Assembly (NCBI GenBank): GCA_041906465.1
Contig: JAYRJE010000017.1
Span: 1-64,000, forward strand
Direction of reading: 5' to 3'
DNA: 64,000 nt
Source of the DNA: Didemnitutus sp041906465
GTDB taxonomy: Bacteria; Verrucomicrobiota; Verrucomicrobiia; Opitutales; Opitutaceae
Below the pieces are notes generated by a model. That model was not told where the DNA came from. It saw only the letters and a program-made list of their open reading frames with translations, and made no database searches. Each line of letters opens with the position of its first letter. Position 1 is the stretch's first letter. The translations under genes were made by a program, and so were the position numbers. Shown piece by piece: positions 24,750-35,778 of the stretch.

Positions 24750-27143
24750 TCAGCCGAGTTCGGCAACGATTTTGGCGCCGCTTTTCAGCTTCGCGGCGGG
24801 AATGAGACTTCCGGCGAGCGGTTGACCGTCGAGCGTGAGCGACTTCACGCCGCGGTTCACACCGGCGGGGTTTTTCACCTCGATGTGCAGCGTCTTGCCG
24901 CGGAAGACACGTCGCACGGTGAAGCCGGGCCACGCCTTCGGGATGCACGGATCAATGCGCAGGCCGTCGATTTCCGGGCGGATGCCGAGGATGTGGTTGG
25001 TCGCGGTGAAGTGCGACCACGACGCCGTGCCGGAGAGCCACGGCACGCGGGAGCGGCCGTATTTTTTCGAGGCGGGCGCGTGCGTGCTCTGGCAGTGGAC
25101 GAAGGGCTCGATCTCGCGGATCTCGGCCTGGTCGTTCTGCGCGGACGGCATGAAGGCCCGGTAGTAGGCATAGGCTTGATCGCCGTTGCCGCGGGCGATC
25201 TCGGCGAGCACGGCCCAGCTTTGCGTGTGCGAGAAGATGCCGCCGTTCTCCTTGTTGCCCGGATTGAAGAGCACGGCGCGCATCACCTTCACCGGCGTCT
25301 TCGCGAACGGCGGATTGCAGAGCGCGATGCCGTAGTCGGAGGCGAGCTGCGATTTCACGGCCGCGAGCGCTTTGTCGGTCTGCGCGGGCGTGGCGGCGCC
25401 GGAGAGGACGGCCCACACCTGCGTGTTGAGGTAGATTTTTCCCTCCTTCGCCTTCTTGGTGCCGAAGACGACGCCGTCTTCGCTGATGGCCCAGATGAAC
25501 CAGCCGCCGTCCCAGCAGACCTTCGCGATTTTTCGGTCGAGCTTCGCAAGTTCGGCGCGGGCCCACTTGGCTTCGGCAGGCTTGCGGAGTTGTTCCGCAA
25601 TCTCGGCGTAGGTTTTCAGCCCGAGACGAAGCTGGAACGCGACGAAGACGGACTCGCCCTTGTAGCCGAGCTTGAGGCAGTCGTTCCAGTCGGCGAGCAG
25701 GCCGCAAGGCAGGCCGTGTTTGCCGGTGCGTTCGAGGTTGAACTCCAGCGCGCGACGCAGGTGGCCGAGGACGGTGGCCTTGCCCTGGTCGGCGTAGGGG
25801 ACGACGAGGTCGTAGAACGCGACGTCGCCGGTCTCCGCGACGTAGGCGGGCACAGCGTTGAAGAACCACTGGCAATCGTCCGAGCGGTAGTGACTCGGCG
25901 GCGTCGGCTTCATCTTGCCGGGGACGTGCGACCACGGGCGGACCTCGGGCTGCGCGCCACCGGTCGAGTCCTGCGCGGAGAGCATCAGGATCATGCGCTC
26001 GCGCACGAGGGCGGGAATCATCGTCGTGACGCCGAGGAAATCCTGCACGGTGTCGCGGAAACCGAAGCCGTCGCGCTGGTCGCCGGTGTAGACGAGCGAG
26101 CACGAGCGCGACCACTCGAAGGTCATGAGCGCGTTGTAGGCGCCCCAGACGTTGGTCATGTGGTCGAAGTCGGCGTCGGGCGTCTGCACCTGCATCGTGT
26201 CGAGCAGCGCGTGCCAGTGTTTTTTGAGTTTCGCGAACTCGCGTTCGACGGCGGCGAGGTTGGCGAACTTCGCGCGCGTGCGCTTCGCGACCGGCTCTTT
26301 GCCGATGCCGAGGAGCACGATGACGTCGGCCGACTCGCCCGGCGCGAGCTCGAGGTTGCTCTGGATCGAGCCGCAGCCGTTGTCGGAGAAGTGCTCGTGG
26401 TTGCCCAACGCGCCGCGCTCGACGGCCTCGGGGCGATCGTAGCTGCGATAGATGCCGAGAAATTTTTCGCGCTCGCAGTCGAAGCCCGCGATCTCGCCGC
26501 CGACCTGCGTCATCCACCACCAGCGCGACTGGTCGCCGTTGGCGAAGTTGGCCGGGTCCTCCGGCAGACGCTTGCAAGACGAGGCGAGGATCGTGCCGTC
26601 ACGCCAGACGGCGTCGGAAATGTATTGGGCGTATTGGAGGTTGAACGTGTCCTGCGTGAGCCCCCACTCGGTGGTGAATTCGCAGAACGAAAACACGCTG
26701 AGTGCGCGCGGCGTCGGGCCGGTGTTGGTGATGCGCAGGTGCCAGTATTCGAAGTCCTGGTCGAGCGGCACGAAGTAGGTCGCGGCGGTCTTGATGCCGG
26801 CGTAGTCGCTCGCGATCACGGCATAGCCGGCGCCGAAGCGCGTCTCGGTCTTGAACTGCTCGAGCGGCTTGCCGACGGGCTGCCACGCGGCCGACCAGTA
26901 GTCGCCGCTCGCGCGGTCGCGCAGGTAGAACTGGCGGCCGGGCATGTCCATCGGCACGGCGTTGTAACGATGACGCAGGAAGCGACCAGACGCGGGCGAG
27001 CGCGTGAACGAGTAGCCGCCGGCGTTGTTGGTGATGATGGCGCCGTAGCGGCGGGAACCGAGGTAGTTGGACCAGGCGCGTGGGGTGTCGGGGCGCGAGA
27101 TCACGTATTCCTTGGCCGCGTCGTCGAAATAACCGAATTTCAT
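24750..27143 (-). CDS. GH94 cellobiose-phosphorylase-like enzyme, copy 3
   Basis: The 797-residue protein starts MKFGYFDDAAKEYVISRPDT and has the DWND motif at residues 485-488. It is the most divergent of the three paralogues, with a different central region (SSCKRLPEDPANFANGDQSR) and partly different C-terminal repeats, so a different beta-disaccharide is plausible. It has no signal peptide. It heads the minus-strand run with pfkB and GH94 copy 2, and diverges from the acetyl-xylan-esterase-like gene across 216 bases. Confidence 0.9.
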   Translation of the reverse strand: MKFGYFDDAAKEYVISRPDTPRAWSNYLGSRRYGAIITNNAGGYSFTRSPASGRFLRHRYNAVPMDMPGRQFYLRDRASGDYWSAAWQPVGKPLEQFKTETRFGAGYAVIASDYAGIKTAATYFVPLDQDFEYWHLRITNTGPTPRALSVFSFCEFTTEWGLTQDTFNLQYAQYISDAVWRDGTILASSCKRLPEDPANFANGDQSRWWWMTQVGGEIAGFDCEREKFLGIYRSYDRPEAVERGALGNHEHFSDNGCGSIQSNLELAPGESADVIVLLGIGKEPVAKRTRAKFANLAAVEREFAKLKKHWHALLDTMQVQTPDADFDHMTNVWGAYNALMTFEWSRSCSLVYTGDQRDGFGFRDTVQDFLGVTTMIPALVRERMILMLSAQDSTGGAQPEVRPWSHVPGKMKPTPPSHYRSDDCQWFFNAVPAYVAETGDVAFYDLVVPYADQGKATVLGHLRRALEFNLERTGKHGLPCGLLADWNDCLKLGYKGESVFVAFQLRLGLKTYAEIAEQLRKPAEAKWARAELAKLDRKIAKVCWDGGWFIWAISEDGVVFGTKKAKEGKIYLNTQVWAVLSGAATPAQTDKALAAVKSQLASDYGIALCNPPFAKTPVKVMRAVLFNPGNKENGGIFSHTQSWAVLAEIARGNGDQAYAYYRAFMPSAQNDQAEIREIEPFVHCQSTHAPASKKYGRSRVPWLSGTASWSHFTATNHILGIRPEIDGLRIDPCIPKAWPGFTVRRVFRGKTLHIEVKNPAGVNRGVKSLTLDGQPLAGSLIPAAKLKSGAKIVAELG

Positions 27144-27359
27144 GGGGTGAACCGGGGGAGCGTGCGGAGGGGCCGCGGCGCGCGCAACGGCGGGGACTTT
27201 AGTTCTTTTGTTCGAGAATTGTTATCCGCCGGATTTGCGGGAGACGGCCCGAAACGGCCCGGACGCGGCGGTCGCGCATTCTCAATCGAACGACAAACGA
27301 CCTCATTCCGCTGGGCGGCGCATTGGCTTACACTCACCCTCCCCATCCCTGCCACCCCC

Positions 27360-28730
27360 ATGAACACGCCTCGTCGTTTTCTGTCCGCGAGCGCCCTCCT
27401 TCTCGCCTCCATGAGTCTCTTTGCCGGCGAACCGCTCGCCAACTCACCCATCACGCCCGTGCCGCCCCAGGCGCAATTCCGCGTCGCCTCTGTGCAGGTC
27501 CGCGTCTCGCCCGATCACCGCGATTGGACCTACAAGCTTGGCGAGCCCGCCAAGTTCCGCGTCAGCGTCGTCGCCGACAACGAACCGATCGAGAACGTCG
27601 CCATCAGCTACCAAGCAGGCCAGGAACTGCGCCCCGCTGAAACGAAAACCGCCGTCGTCCCACTCGAAGGCCTCGTCATCGATGGCGGCACGCTCAAGCA
27701 ACCCGGCTTCCTCCGCTGCATCGTCACCGCCAAGGTCGCGGGCCGCGAGGTGAAGGGCGTCGCCACGGCCGCGTTCGAACCCGAGAAGATCGTGCCCACG
27801 CAGACCGAGCCGGCGGACTTTGATGCGTTCTGGCAAAAGGGCCGCGAGGACCTCGCGAAGGTCCCGATGGAAGCGAAGCTCACGCTCCTCCCCGACCAGT
27901 GCACCGACAAGGTGAACGTCTATCACGTGAGCTTCCGCGTGGTCAGCCCCGAGTGGAACGTGAACAAGGGCCGCCTCTACGGCATCTATTGCGAGCCGAA
28001 GGCGCCCGGAAAATATCCCGCGCTGCTCCGCGTCCCCGGCGCCGGCGTGCGGCCGTATACGGGCGACAAGGGCTTCGCCGCCGAAGGCGCGATCACGCTC
28101 GAGATCGGCATCCACGGCATCCCGGTGAATCTGCCGCAGGAAGTCTACGACTCGCTCAGCGCCGGCGCGTTGAACGACTACTGCTTCTTCAATTTCGACG
28201 ACAAGGAGACCTATTACTACCGCCGCGTCTTCCTCGGCGTGCTCCGCGCGAACGATTTCCTCACCTCGCGTGAAGCTTGGAACGGCAAACAGCTCGTCGT
28301 CGCCGGCGCCAGCCAGGGCGGCTGGCTCTCGCTCGTCGCGGGCGCGCTGGACTCGCGCGTGACCGGCATCGCGGTCACCCATCCGGCCGGCTGCGACCTG
28401 ACGGGCGATCTGCACGGTCGCGCTTCCGGTTGGCCGTGGCCGTTCCGCGAGTGGAATCCGCCCGCGCCGGCCCCGCACGCCACGCCCGCGAAGATCGCGA
28501 CGAGCGCCTACTACGACGGCGTGAACTTTGCCAAGCGCATCAAAGTGCCCGGCTACTACAACTGGGGCTACAACGACGACGTCTGCACGCCGACGTCGAT
28601 CTACGCCGCGTTCAACGTCATCAAAGCACCCAAGATTCTCGGCCTCACGCTCGAACTCGCCCACAGCTACACGCCCGAGCAGGGCGAAGCGATCAACGCG
28701 CACGTGCGCCAGTTCCTGGGGCTGAAGTGA
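27360..28730 (+). CDS. Secreted acetyl xylan esterase-like protein (AXE1/cephalosporin-C deacetylase family)
   Basis: The 456-residue protein has a signal peptide (residues 1 to about 22, ending SMSLFA). A beta-sandwich N-domain (about 30-140) precedes an alpha/beta hydrolase of the AXE1 type. The nucleophile is S318 in VVAGASQGGWLS and the catalytic His is probably in LELAHSYTPEQG near the end. The family removes acetyl groups from plant polysaccharides, so it would deacetylate xylan or glucomannan fragments before the glycosidases act. The long upstream open frame (from 24699) is antisense to GH94; the ATG at 27360 gives the signal peptide. Confidence 0.85.
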   Translation: MNTPRRFLSASALLLASMSLFAGEPLANSPITPVPPQAQFRVASVQVRVSPDHRDWTYKLGEPAKFRVSVVADNEPIENVAISYQAGQELRPAETKTAVVPLEGLVIDGGTLKQPGFLRCIVTAKVAGREVKGVATAAFEPEKIVPTQTEPADFDAFWQKGREDLAKVPMEAKLTLLPDQCTDKVNVYHVSFRVVSPEWNVNKGRLYGIYCEPKAPGKYPALLRVPGAGVRPYTGDKGFAAEGAITLEIGIHGIPVNLPQEVYDSLSAGALNDYCFFNFDDKETYYYRRVFLGVLRANDFLTSREAWNGKQLVVAGASQGGWLSLVAGALDSRVTGIAVTHPAGCDLTGDLHGRASGWPWPFREWNPPAPAPHATPAKIATSAYYDGVNFAKRIKVPGYYNWGYNDDVCTPTSIYAAFNVIKAPKILGLTLELAHSYTPEQGEAINAHVRQFLGLK

Positions 28731-28830
28731 GCGGAGTTTTCACAGGAGGAAACCGAGAGAACGGAGGCGACGCAAACGAACGATCTCTGATGCGGACCGA
28801 CGAAATCGCTCTGAATATTCCACCCCGGAT

Positions 28831-28910
28831 TGTCATCGCGAGTCCGACGTAGTCGGGCGTGGCGATCCAGCGCGCTGGATCGCTTCGTCGCTCCGCTCCT
28901 CGCGATGACA
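28831..28910. repeat. Dispersed palindromic repeat, family C (inverted copy)
   Basis: TGTCATCGCGA (28831-28841) and TCGCGATGACA (28900-28910) are perfect inverted ends of an 80-bp unit. An inner hairpin, GGCGATCCAGCG/CGCTGGATCGC, lies near its centre. Read on the minus strand it matches the unit at 14342-14415 (GTCATxGCGAGGAGCG). The preceding 28738-28770 (TTCACAGGAGGAAACCGAG) is another sequence of dispersed-repeat type. Confidence 0.8.
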
Positions 28911-28977
28911 GAACCAAAAATATTGGGCCGTCCTTTCCGTTTCTCCTGCCAAACTTAATCCTTTCACCTCCTCGCTC

Positions 28978-30345
<1,368 letters not shown>

Positions 30346-30437
30346 TGTTCTTTCGTAATGACGCGCCTCGCGCGCATCCGCCCGTGGCCGCGGCCAAGCC
30401 ACGCCCCAACTCTTTTTCCGTCTCGCTGCTCTTCCCC

Positions 30438-31643
30438 ATGAAAACCCTCGCCGCCCTCGCGCTCTCCTCGGCGCTCGCCCTCACCGCCATGGCCAAGAAA
30501 TTCGACAACCTCGCCCCCACTCCGCCGATGGGCTGGAACACGTGGAACACGTTCGCCGGCGACATCCACGAGTCGCTCATCAAGCAGACCGCCGACGCCA
30601 TGATCGCGAACGGCATGCGCGACGCCGGCTACACCTACATCGTCATCGACGACACGTGGTCGAAGAAGGAGCGCGACGAAAACGGCAGCCTCGTGGCCGA
30701 CCCCGACAAATTCCCCAGCGGCATGAAGGCGCTCGCCGACTACCTGCACGAACGCGGCTTCAAGCTCGGCATCTATTCCTGCGCCGGCCCGCGCACCTGC
30801 GCCGACTACCCCGGCAGCTGGGGCCACGAGTTCCAAGACGCGCGCCTCTTCGCCTCCTGGGGCATCGACTACCTGAAATACGACTGGTGCAACCGCGGCA
30901 CCGCCGACGCGCGCGACGCCTACTCGCGCATCAGCGCCGCCATTCGCGCCGCCGGCCGTCCCATGATCCTGAGCATCTGCGAATGGGGTCAGAACAAACC
31001 CTGGGAATGGGCCGCCGACATCGGCCACCTCTGGCGCACCACCGGCGACATCTACGACTCCTACGACGGCCGCAAGGGCTGGGAGATGGGATGGAAGCGC
31101 ATCCTCGATCTCCAGCACAGTCTCGTCGAAAACGTCGGCGCCGACGGCCTCAACAAGTTCGCCGGCCCCGGCCACTGGAACGACCCCGACATGCTCGAAG
31201 TCGGCAACCACGGCCTCTCGCTCGCCGAGTCGCGCGCGCATTTCTCGCTCTGGTGCATGCTCGCCGCACCGCTCATGGCCGGCAACGACGTGCGCGAGAT
31301 GACGCCCGAGATCCGCGCCATCCTGACCGACAAAGACGTCATCGCCATCAACCAGGACAAACTCGGCAAGCAAGGCTTCCGCGCGCTCGCCGATCCGTCG
31401 AAGAACATCGAGCTCTGGATCAAGCCGCTCAGCGACGGCGATTGGGCCGTCTGCGCGCTCAACACCGCCACCTTCACCGCCGATCTCACGATCGAGTGGG
31501 ACCGCCTCTGGACGCTCGACCGCCGCACGTATCAAGTGCGCGACGTCTGGGCCAAACAGGCGGCCGGCGACACCACCAAGCCGCTCACCGTCCGCGTCGA
31601 TTCGCACGGCGTGGCGCTCTACCGTCTGTCGTTCGCGAAGTAG
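30438..31643 (+). CDS. Secreted GH27 alpha-galactosidase
   Basis: The 401-residue protein has a short signal peptide (residues 1 to about 19, ending LALTAMA) and opens the mature part with LAPTPPMGWNTWNTF, the family hallmark. The nucleophile is D149 in DYLKYDWCN and the acid/base is D204 in WRTTGDIYDSYDG. A small C-terminal beta-sandwich follows. It removes alpha-1,6-galactose from galactomannan or galactoglucomannan, making the mannan backbone accessible to the GH130 and beta-mannosidase encoded next. A beta-L-arabinopyranosidase is a less likely alternative within the family. Confidence 0.93.
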   Translation: MKTLAALALSSALALTAMAKKFDNLAPTPPMGWNTWNTFAGDIHESLIKQTADAMIANGMRDAGYTYIVIDDTWSKKERDENGSLVADPDKFPSGMKALADYLHERGFKLGIYSCAGPRTCADYPGSWGHEFQDARLFASWGIDYLKYDWCNRGTADARDAYSRISAAIRAAGRPMILSICEWGQNKPWEWAADIGHLWRTTGDIYDSYDGRKGWEMGWKRILDLQHSLVENVGADGLNKFAGPGHWNDPDMLEVGNHGLSLAESRAHFSLWCMLAAPLMAGNDVREMTPEIRAILTDKDVIAINQDKLGKQGFRALADPSKNIELWIKPLSDGDWAVCALNTATFTADLTIEWDRLWTLDRRTYQVRDVWAKQAAGDTTKPLTVRVDSHGVALYRLSFAK

Positions 31644-31958
31644 AAAAGCCGCTCGGCCCGCAGGTGGAGCGCGTTGACCTCAACGCGCTCGGAACGGGTT
31701 GAGGTCACCCCGTTCCATCCCGAACCACTCGCGGCACTCGGCTCGTCGTCGCCGTCCCGGCGACGACCACCTCGATCCAGTGCTCGCTGCCCAACGGTCC
31801 CGCCCTACCCGCCGAATTCCACTCCGTCCGCTCTCAAGTCGCGAACAACAGAACTCATTAACGTCGGACCTCGCGCCGCGTAAACTCGCTCCCTCCTCTT
31901 CCCTGTTCGCCCCCGCGCGTCGTTCACCCCGCTCGCGATGCGCCCTCTTCGCCCCGCT
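31644..31958. repeat. Gene-free stretch with family A double hairpin (31667-31716)
   Basis: These 315 bases hold no credible gene. GAGCGCGTTGA/TCAACGCGCTC (31667-31690) and GGAACGG/CCGTTCC (31691-31697 and 31710-31716) are the family A hairpins seen at 12280-12328, in reversed order. A further hairpin, GTCGTCGCCG/CGGCGACGAC, lies near 31745-31770. The rest is probably the leader of the GH130 gene. Confidence 0.7.
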
Positions 31959-32948
31959 ATGCAACTCAAGATCGTCGGCCCTGCTCTCCCTAACATTCCG
32001 TGGCAGCCACGCCCCGCCGGGAATCCAGACGTCGTCTGGCGCTATGATGCCAACCCCGTCGTCGGCCGCCGCCCGCTCCCGCGCGTCACCGGCATCTACA
32101 ACAGCGCTGTCGTCCCGTGGCAGGGCGGCTTCATCGGCGTGTTCCGCACCGAGGGCATGGACCGCCTGCCGCACTTGCACGTCGGCCGCAGCGCGGACGG
32201 TTTCAAGTTCACCTTCGAGCCCAAGCCGATCGACTTCAAATGCGAGGACGAGGAAGTCCGCCGCCACGAATACGCCTACGATCCGCGCGTCACGCTGATC
32301 GACGACACGCACTACATCACTTGGTGCAACGGCTATCACGGCCCCACCATCGGCGTCGCGCGCACGAAGGACTTCGTCCATTTCGAGCAACTCGAGAACG
32401 CGTTCCTGCCCTACAACCGCAACGGCGTGCTGTTCCCCCGCAAGGTCAACGGCAAGTTCCTCATGCTCTCGCGCCCCTCCGACACGGCGCACACGCCCTT
32501 CGGCGACATCTTCCTCAGCGAGTCGCCCGACATGGTTTACTGGGGCAAGCACCGCCACGTCATGGGCCGCGGCTGGCCGTGGTTCCAAGGCGTCAAGATC
32601 GGCGCCGGCCCTTCGCCCATCGAGACGAGCGAAGGCTGGCTGCTGTTCTACCACGCGGTCACGAGCACCTGCAACGGCTTCGTCTACTCGATGAGCGCGA
32701 TGCTCCTCGACCTCGAGCAACCCTCGAAAGTCATCGCCTCCGCCAACCAAGCCCTCCTCTGCCCCGAAGCGCCCTACGAACTCAGCGGCTTCGTGCCCGG
32801 TGTCTGCTTCCCCGTCGGCTGCCTGTGCGACTCCGCGACCGGCCGCATCGCGATCTACTACGGCGCGGCGGACACGTTCTCCGCGCTCTGCTTCACCACG
32901 GCGCAAGACGTCATTCAGTTCATCAAAGAGAATCCACTGAAACGCTGA
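31959..32948 (+). CDS. GH130 phosphorylase (beta-mannosyl glycoside)
   Basis: The 329-residue protein is a five-bladed propeller of the GH130 type. It has RVTGIYNSAVVPWQGGFIGV (about 41-60), the conserved YDPRVTLIDDTHYITW with the catalytic-acid Asp, and IGAGPSPIETSEGWLLFYH, which fits the phosphate-binding and substrate part. The family phosphorolyses beta-1,4-mannosyl-glucose or mannobiose to mannose 1-phosphate. No signal peptide is present, so it is cytoplasmic. An alternative ATG lies at 31938. The beta-mannosidase gene follows on the same strand, indicating a mannan or glucomannan pathway. Confidence 0.9.
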   Translation: MQLKIVGPALPNIPWQPRPAGNPDVVWRYDANPVVGRRPLPRVTGIYNSAVVPWQGGFIGVFRTEGMDRLPHLHVGRSADGFKFTFEPKPIDFKCEDEEVRRHEYAYDPRVTLIDDTHYITWCNGYHGPTIGVARTKDFVHFEQLENAFLPYNRNGVLFPRKVNGKFLMLSRPSDTAHTPFGDIFLSESPDMVYWGKHRHVMGRGWPWFQGVKIGAGPSPIETSEGWLLFYHAVTSTCNGFVYSMSAMLLDLEQPSKVIASANQALLCPEAPYELSGFVPGVCFPVGCLCDSATGRIAIYYGAADTFSALCFTTAQDVIQFIKENPLKR

Positions 32949-32971
32949 CGTCGAACGCCCCCCATTCAGAA

Positions 32972-33070
32972 AACCACAGATGAACACAGAGAGACACAGA
33001 TGATTCTCCCACCTGCTGCGCGCCACTCCGCGCGCCGCACATTTGTGTGAATCTGTATCCATCCGTGGTT
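32972..33070. repeat. Dispersed repeat with AACCACAGATG ends (family D)
   Basis: AACCACAGATG (32972-32982) and CATCCGTGGTT (33060-33070) are near-perfect inverted ends. Inside are the related words GAACACAGAGAGACACAGATG and TTTGTGTGAATCTGTATCC, and a GCGCGC-rich centre. Repeats of this wording are familiar from other genomes. It lies between the GH130 stop and the beta-mannosidase start, and its right arm lies 21 bases before the ATG. Confidence 0.7.
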
Positions 33071-33091
33071 CCTCTGCTTTCCTCCGTCCCC

Positions 33092-35587
33092 ATGCAGCAC
33101 CTCCCGCTCAACTCCGCACCCTGGCGCTTTCGTGATGCAACGGGCGGCGGACCCTGGCGCGAGGCCGTCGTGCCGGGCTGCGTGCACACGGACCTGCGCC
33201 GGCACGACGCGATTCCTGATCCGTTCTGGGGCACGAACGAACTCGATCTGCAATGGATCGAGGAGCACGACTGGGAATACACGGCAAAGATCGACGTCCC
33301 CGCCTCCCTCCTCGACGAGGAAACCGTCGAACTCGTCGCCGATGGCCTCGACACCGTCGCCACCGTCACACTCAACGGCCGCAAGATCGGCACGACGGAC
33401 AACATGTTCGTCGCGCACCGCTGGGACGTGAAGAAACTGCTCCGCGCCGGCACGAACGAGCTCACGATCCGCTTCGACAGCGCGCTGCGCTACATTCGCA
33501 CGCATCGCCGCGACCACGCGCCGAAGGAGTTCAACGATCCCGTCGGCCGCAGCCAGGTCATCCGCAAAGAGCAGTGCCAATTCGGCTGGGACTGGGGTCC
33601 GCGCTTCGTCACCGCCGGCATCTGGCGCGACATCCGCCTCGAAGGCTGGACGAAGAACCGCCTCCTCGGCGTGCGCATCGCGCAGGAGCATGCGCAGGAC
33701 GGCAGCGTCACGCTGCACCTCGCGCCCGAACTCGCCCGCGCCGACCGCGCGGCGACGTGCCATTACCGCGTGAAGCTCGGCGGCATCGTCGTCGCCGAAG
33801 GCGTCGGCACCGAGATCGCCATCGATCATCCGCAGCTGTGGTGGCCCAACGGCCACGGCGCCCAACCGCTCTACACACTCGCGATCGAAGTCCGCCGCGG
33901 CGACGGCACGCCCATCGGCACGCGCGTCCACCGTCTGGGCCTGCGCACGATCGAACTCGACCGCCACGCCGACGCCGCGGGTGAAACGTTTCAGTTCAAG
34001 GTCAACGGCCGCGTGATCTTCGCGAAGGGCGCCAACTGGATTCCCGCCCACGCGTTCGTCACCACGCTCAAGCGCGGCGACTACGAGCGCGACCTGCGCA
34101 GCGCCGTCGAGGCGCACATGAACATGATCCGCGTCTGGGGCGGCGGCATCTACGAGAGCGAGGATTTCTACGATCTGTGTGACGAACTCGGCCTGCTCGT
34201 CTGGCAGGATTTCATGTTCGCCTGCGCGATCTATCCCGGCGACCGCGCGTTCGTGCGCAGCGTGCAGCTCGAAGCCGAACAGCAAATTCGCCGCCTGCGC
34301 CACCGCGCGTGCCTCGCCCTCTGGTGCGGCAACAACGAAATCGAGGCGCTCAACAACGATCCGGCGCAGGGCAACCCGCCGCTGCTCACCAAGGCCGCGA
34401 ATCGCGCGGCCTACGCGGCGCTGTTCGACAAAGCCCTTCCTGCCGTCGTCGCCAAATTCGACGGCATCACGCCTTACTGGCCGTCCTCGCCGCATCGCCC
34501 CGACGGCGGCGTCAAACACGCCGACGGCGAGAAGCACGGCGACACGCATTACTGGGACGTCTGGCACGCGCGCAATCCGGTGAAGGATTACGAGAAGTGG
34601 CGCTTCCGCTTCGTCTCGGAGTTCGGCATGCAAAGCTACTGCTCGCCGGAGACGCAGGCGACATTCTGCCCGCCGGAAGATCGCAACGTCTTCGGCGCCG
34701 CGATGGAGAACCATCAGAAGAACCGCGGCGGCAATCAGGTGATCCTCGACTACGTGTCGCGCCGCTACCGCTTCCCGCGCACGCAGGACGATCTTATCTA
34801 TCTCTCGCAGCTGAATCAGGCCTACTGCATGCAGACCGGCGTCGAGCACTACCGCCGTCTGATGCCACATTGCCAGGGCGCGCTTTACTGGCAGTTGAAC
34901 GACTGCTGGCCGGTCGCGTCGTGGAGCTCGATCGAGTTCACCGGCCGCTGGCGCGCGCTGCATTTTGTGGCGCGCCGGTTCTTCGCCCCCGCGCTCGTCA
35001 GCGCGCAACTGCCTGGCGACGAGATCGCCGGCATCGGCAACTATCGCCGCTCCACCGTCCGCGAGGCGCACCTCTACACCGTCTACGACGCGCCGCAGTC
35101 CGCCCGCGGCACGCTGCGCTGGGATTTGTTCAAACTCGACGGCTCCGTCGTGCAGCACGGCAGCAAGCAGGTCACACTCCGCTACGGCGAGAGCGTGATG
35201 CAGCAAACCCTCAATCTCGCCGAGCCCATCGCGAAGCACGGCCGCGACCAGCTTTTCCTGCGTGTCGCGCTCGACGTCGAGGGCGCGCTGGTCAGTCAGG
35301 ACACTGTTTTCCTCACGCCACCGCGTTTTCTCAATTTGCCGAAGGGTAAAACGAAGGTCCAAACCGAACTCGTGCACTCCAAGCAGGCGCGCGTCACGTT
35401 CACGTCGCCGGTTTTCCAACATCGCTTCGCCTTCGAACTGCCCGGCCTCGCACATCGCGCCAGCGACAACTACTTCGAGTTGTATCCAAGCGAGACGAAG
35501 ACGGTGACGCTCGACTTCGCGCGTCCCGTCACGCTCGGCCGCCTGCGCGAGACGCTGCAGTGGCGCTCGCTCGCCGACACGTATTGA
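33092..35587 (+). CDS. GH2 beta-mannosidase
   Basis: The 831-residue protein has the beta-mannosidase layout. The N-terminal sugar-binding domain starts LNSAPWRFRDA and includes VPGCVHTDLRRHDAIPDPFW, and the barrel begins at about residue 300. The acid/base is E416 in LWCGNNEIEAL and the nucleophile is E510 in RFVSEFGMQS. It cuts beta-1,4-mannose from the non-reducing end of manno-oligosaccharides. No signal peptide is visible, so it acts in the cytoplasm. The start at 33092 is chosen because the open frame upstream (33047) runs into the family D repeat. It follows GH130 and precedes two GPH symporters. Confidence 0.93.
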   Translation: MQHLPLNSAPWRFRDATGGGPWREAVVPGCVHTDLRRHDAIPDPFWGTNELDLQWIEEHDWEYTAKIDVPASLLDEETVELVADGLDTVATVTLNGRKIGTTDNMFVAHRWDVKKLLRAGTNELTIRFDSALRYIRTHRRDHAPKEFNDPVGRSQVIRKEQCQFGWDWGPRFVTAGIWRDIRLEGWTKNRLLGVRIAQEHAQDGSVTLHLAPELARADRAATCHYRVKLGGIVVAEGVGTEIAIDHPQLWWPNGHGAQPLYTLAIEVRRGDGTPIGTRVHRLGLRTIELDRHADAAGETFQFKVNGRVIFAKGANWIPAHAFVTTLKRGDYERDLRSAVEAHMNMIRVWGGGIYESEDFYDLCDELGLLVWQDFMFACAIYPGDRAFVRSVQLEAEQQIRRLRHRACLALWCGNNEIEALNNDPAQGNPPLLTKAANRAAYAALFDKALPAVVAKFDGITPYWPSSPHRPDGGVKHADGEKHGDTHYWDVWHARNPVKDYEKWRFRFVSEFGMQSYCSPETQATFCPPEDRNVFGAAMENHQKNRGGNQVILDYVSRRYRFPRTQDDLIYLSQLNQAYCMQTGVEHYRRLMPHCQGALYWQLNDCWPVASWSSIEFTGRWRALHFVARRFFAPALVSAQLPGDEIAGIGNYRRSTVREAHLYTVYDAPQSARGTLRWDLFKLDGSVVQHGSKQVTLRYGESVMQQTLNLAEPIAKHGRDQLFLRVALDVEGALVSQDTVFLTPPRFLNLPKGKTKVQTELVHSKQARVTFTSPVFQHRFAFELPGLAHRASDNYFELYPSETKTVTLDFARPVTLGRLRETLQWRSLADTY

Positions 35588-35778
35588 GCGGCGCCGCCTG
35601 CATGAATTCAACCGACGCTGATCGCCGCTTGCGGGGGCCAACCGAACACCGTTTGGAGGGCGCGGCTCCGTCAGCGCCGCGGAAATTCTCGGCGACGACG
35701 GGGCCCCGCCCTCCCCGTTTCGAAAGTAGCGACCGGTTTTCGGACAGCCTTTAGTTCCCCCTTCTTCGTCTTCGCCCC

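Noticed and set aside
24699..27359. Upstream part of the 24699-28730 frame
   Set aside because: It is antisense to GH94 copy 3; the AXE1-like protein starts with a signal peptide at 27360.
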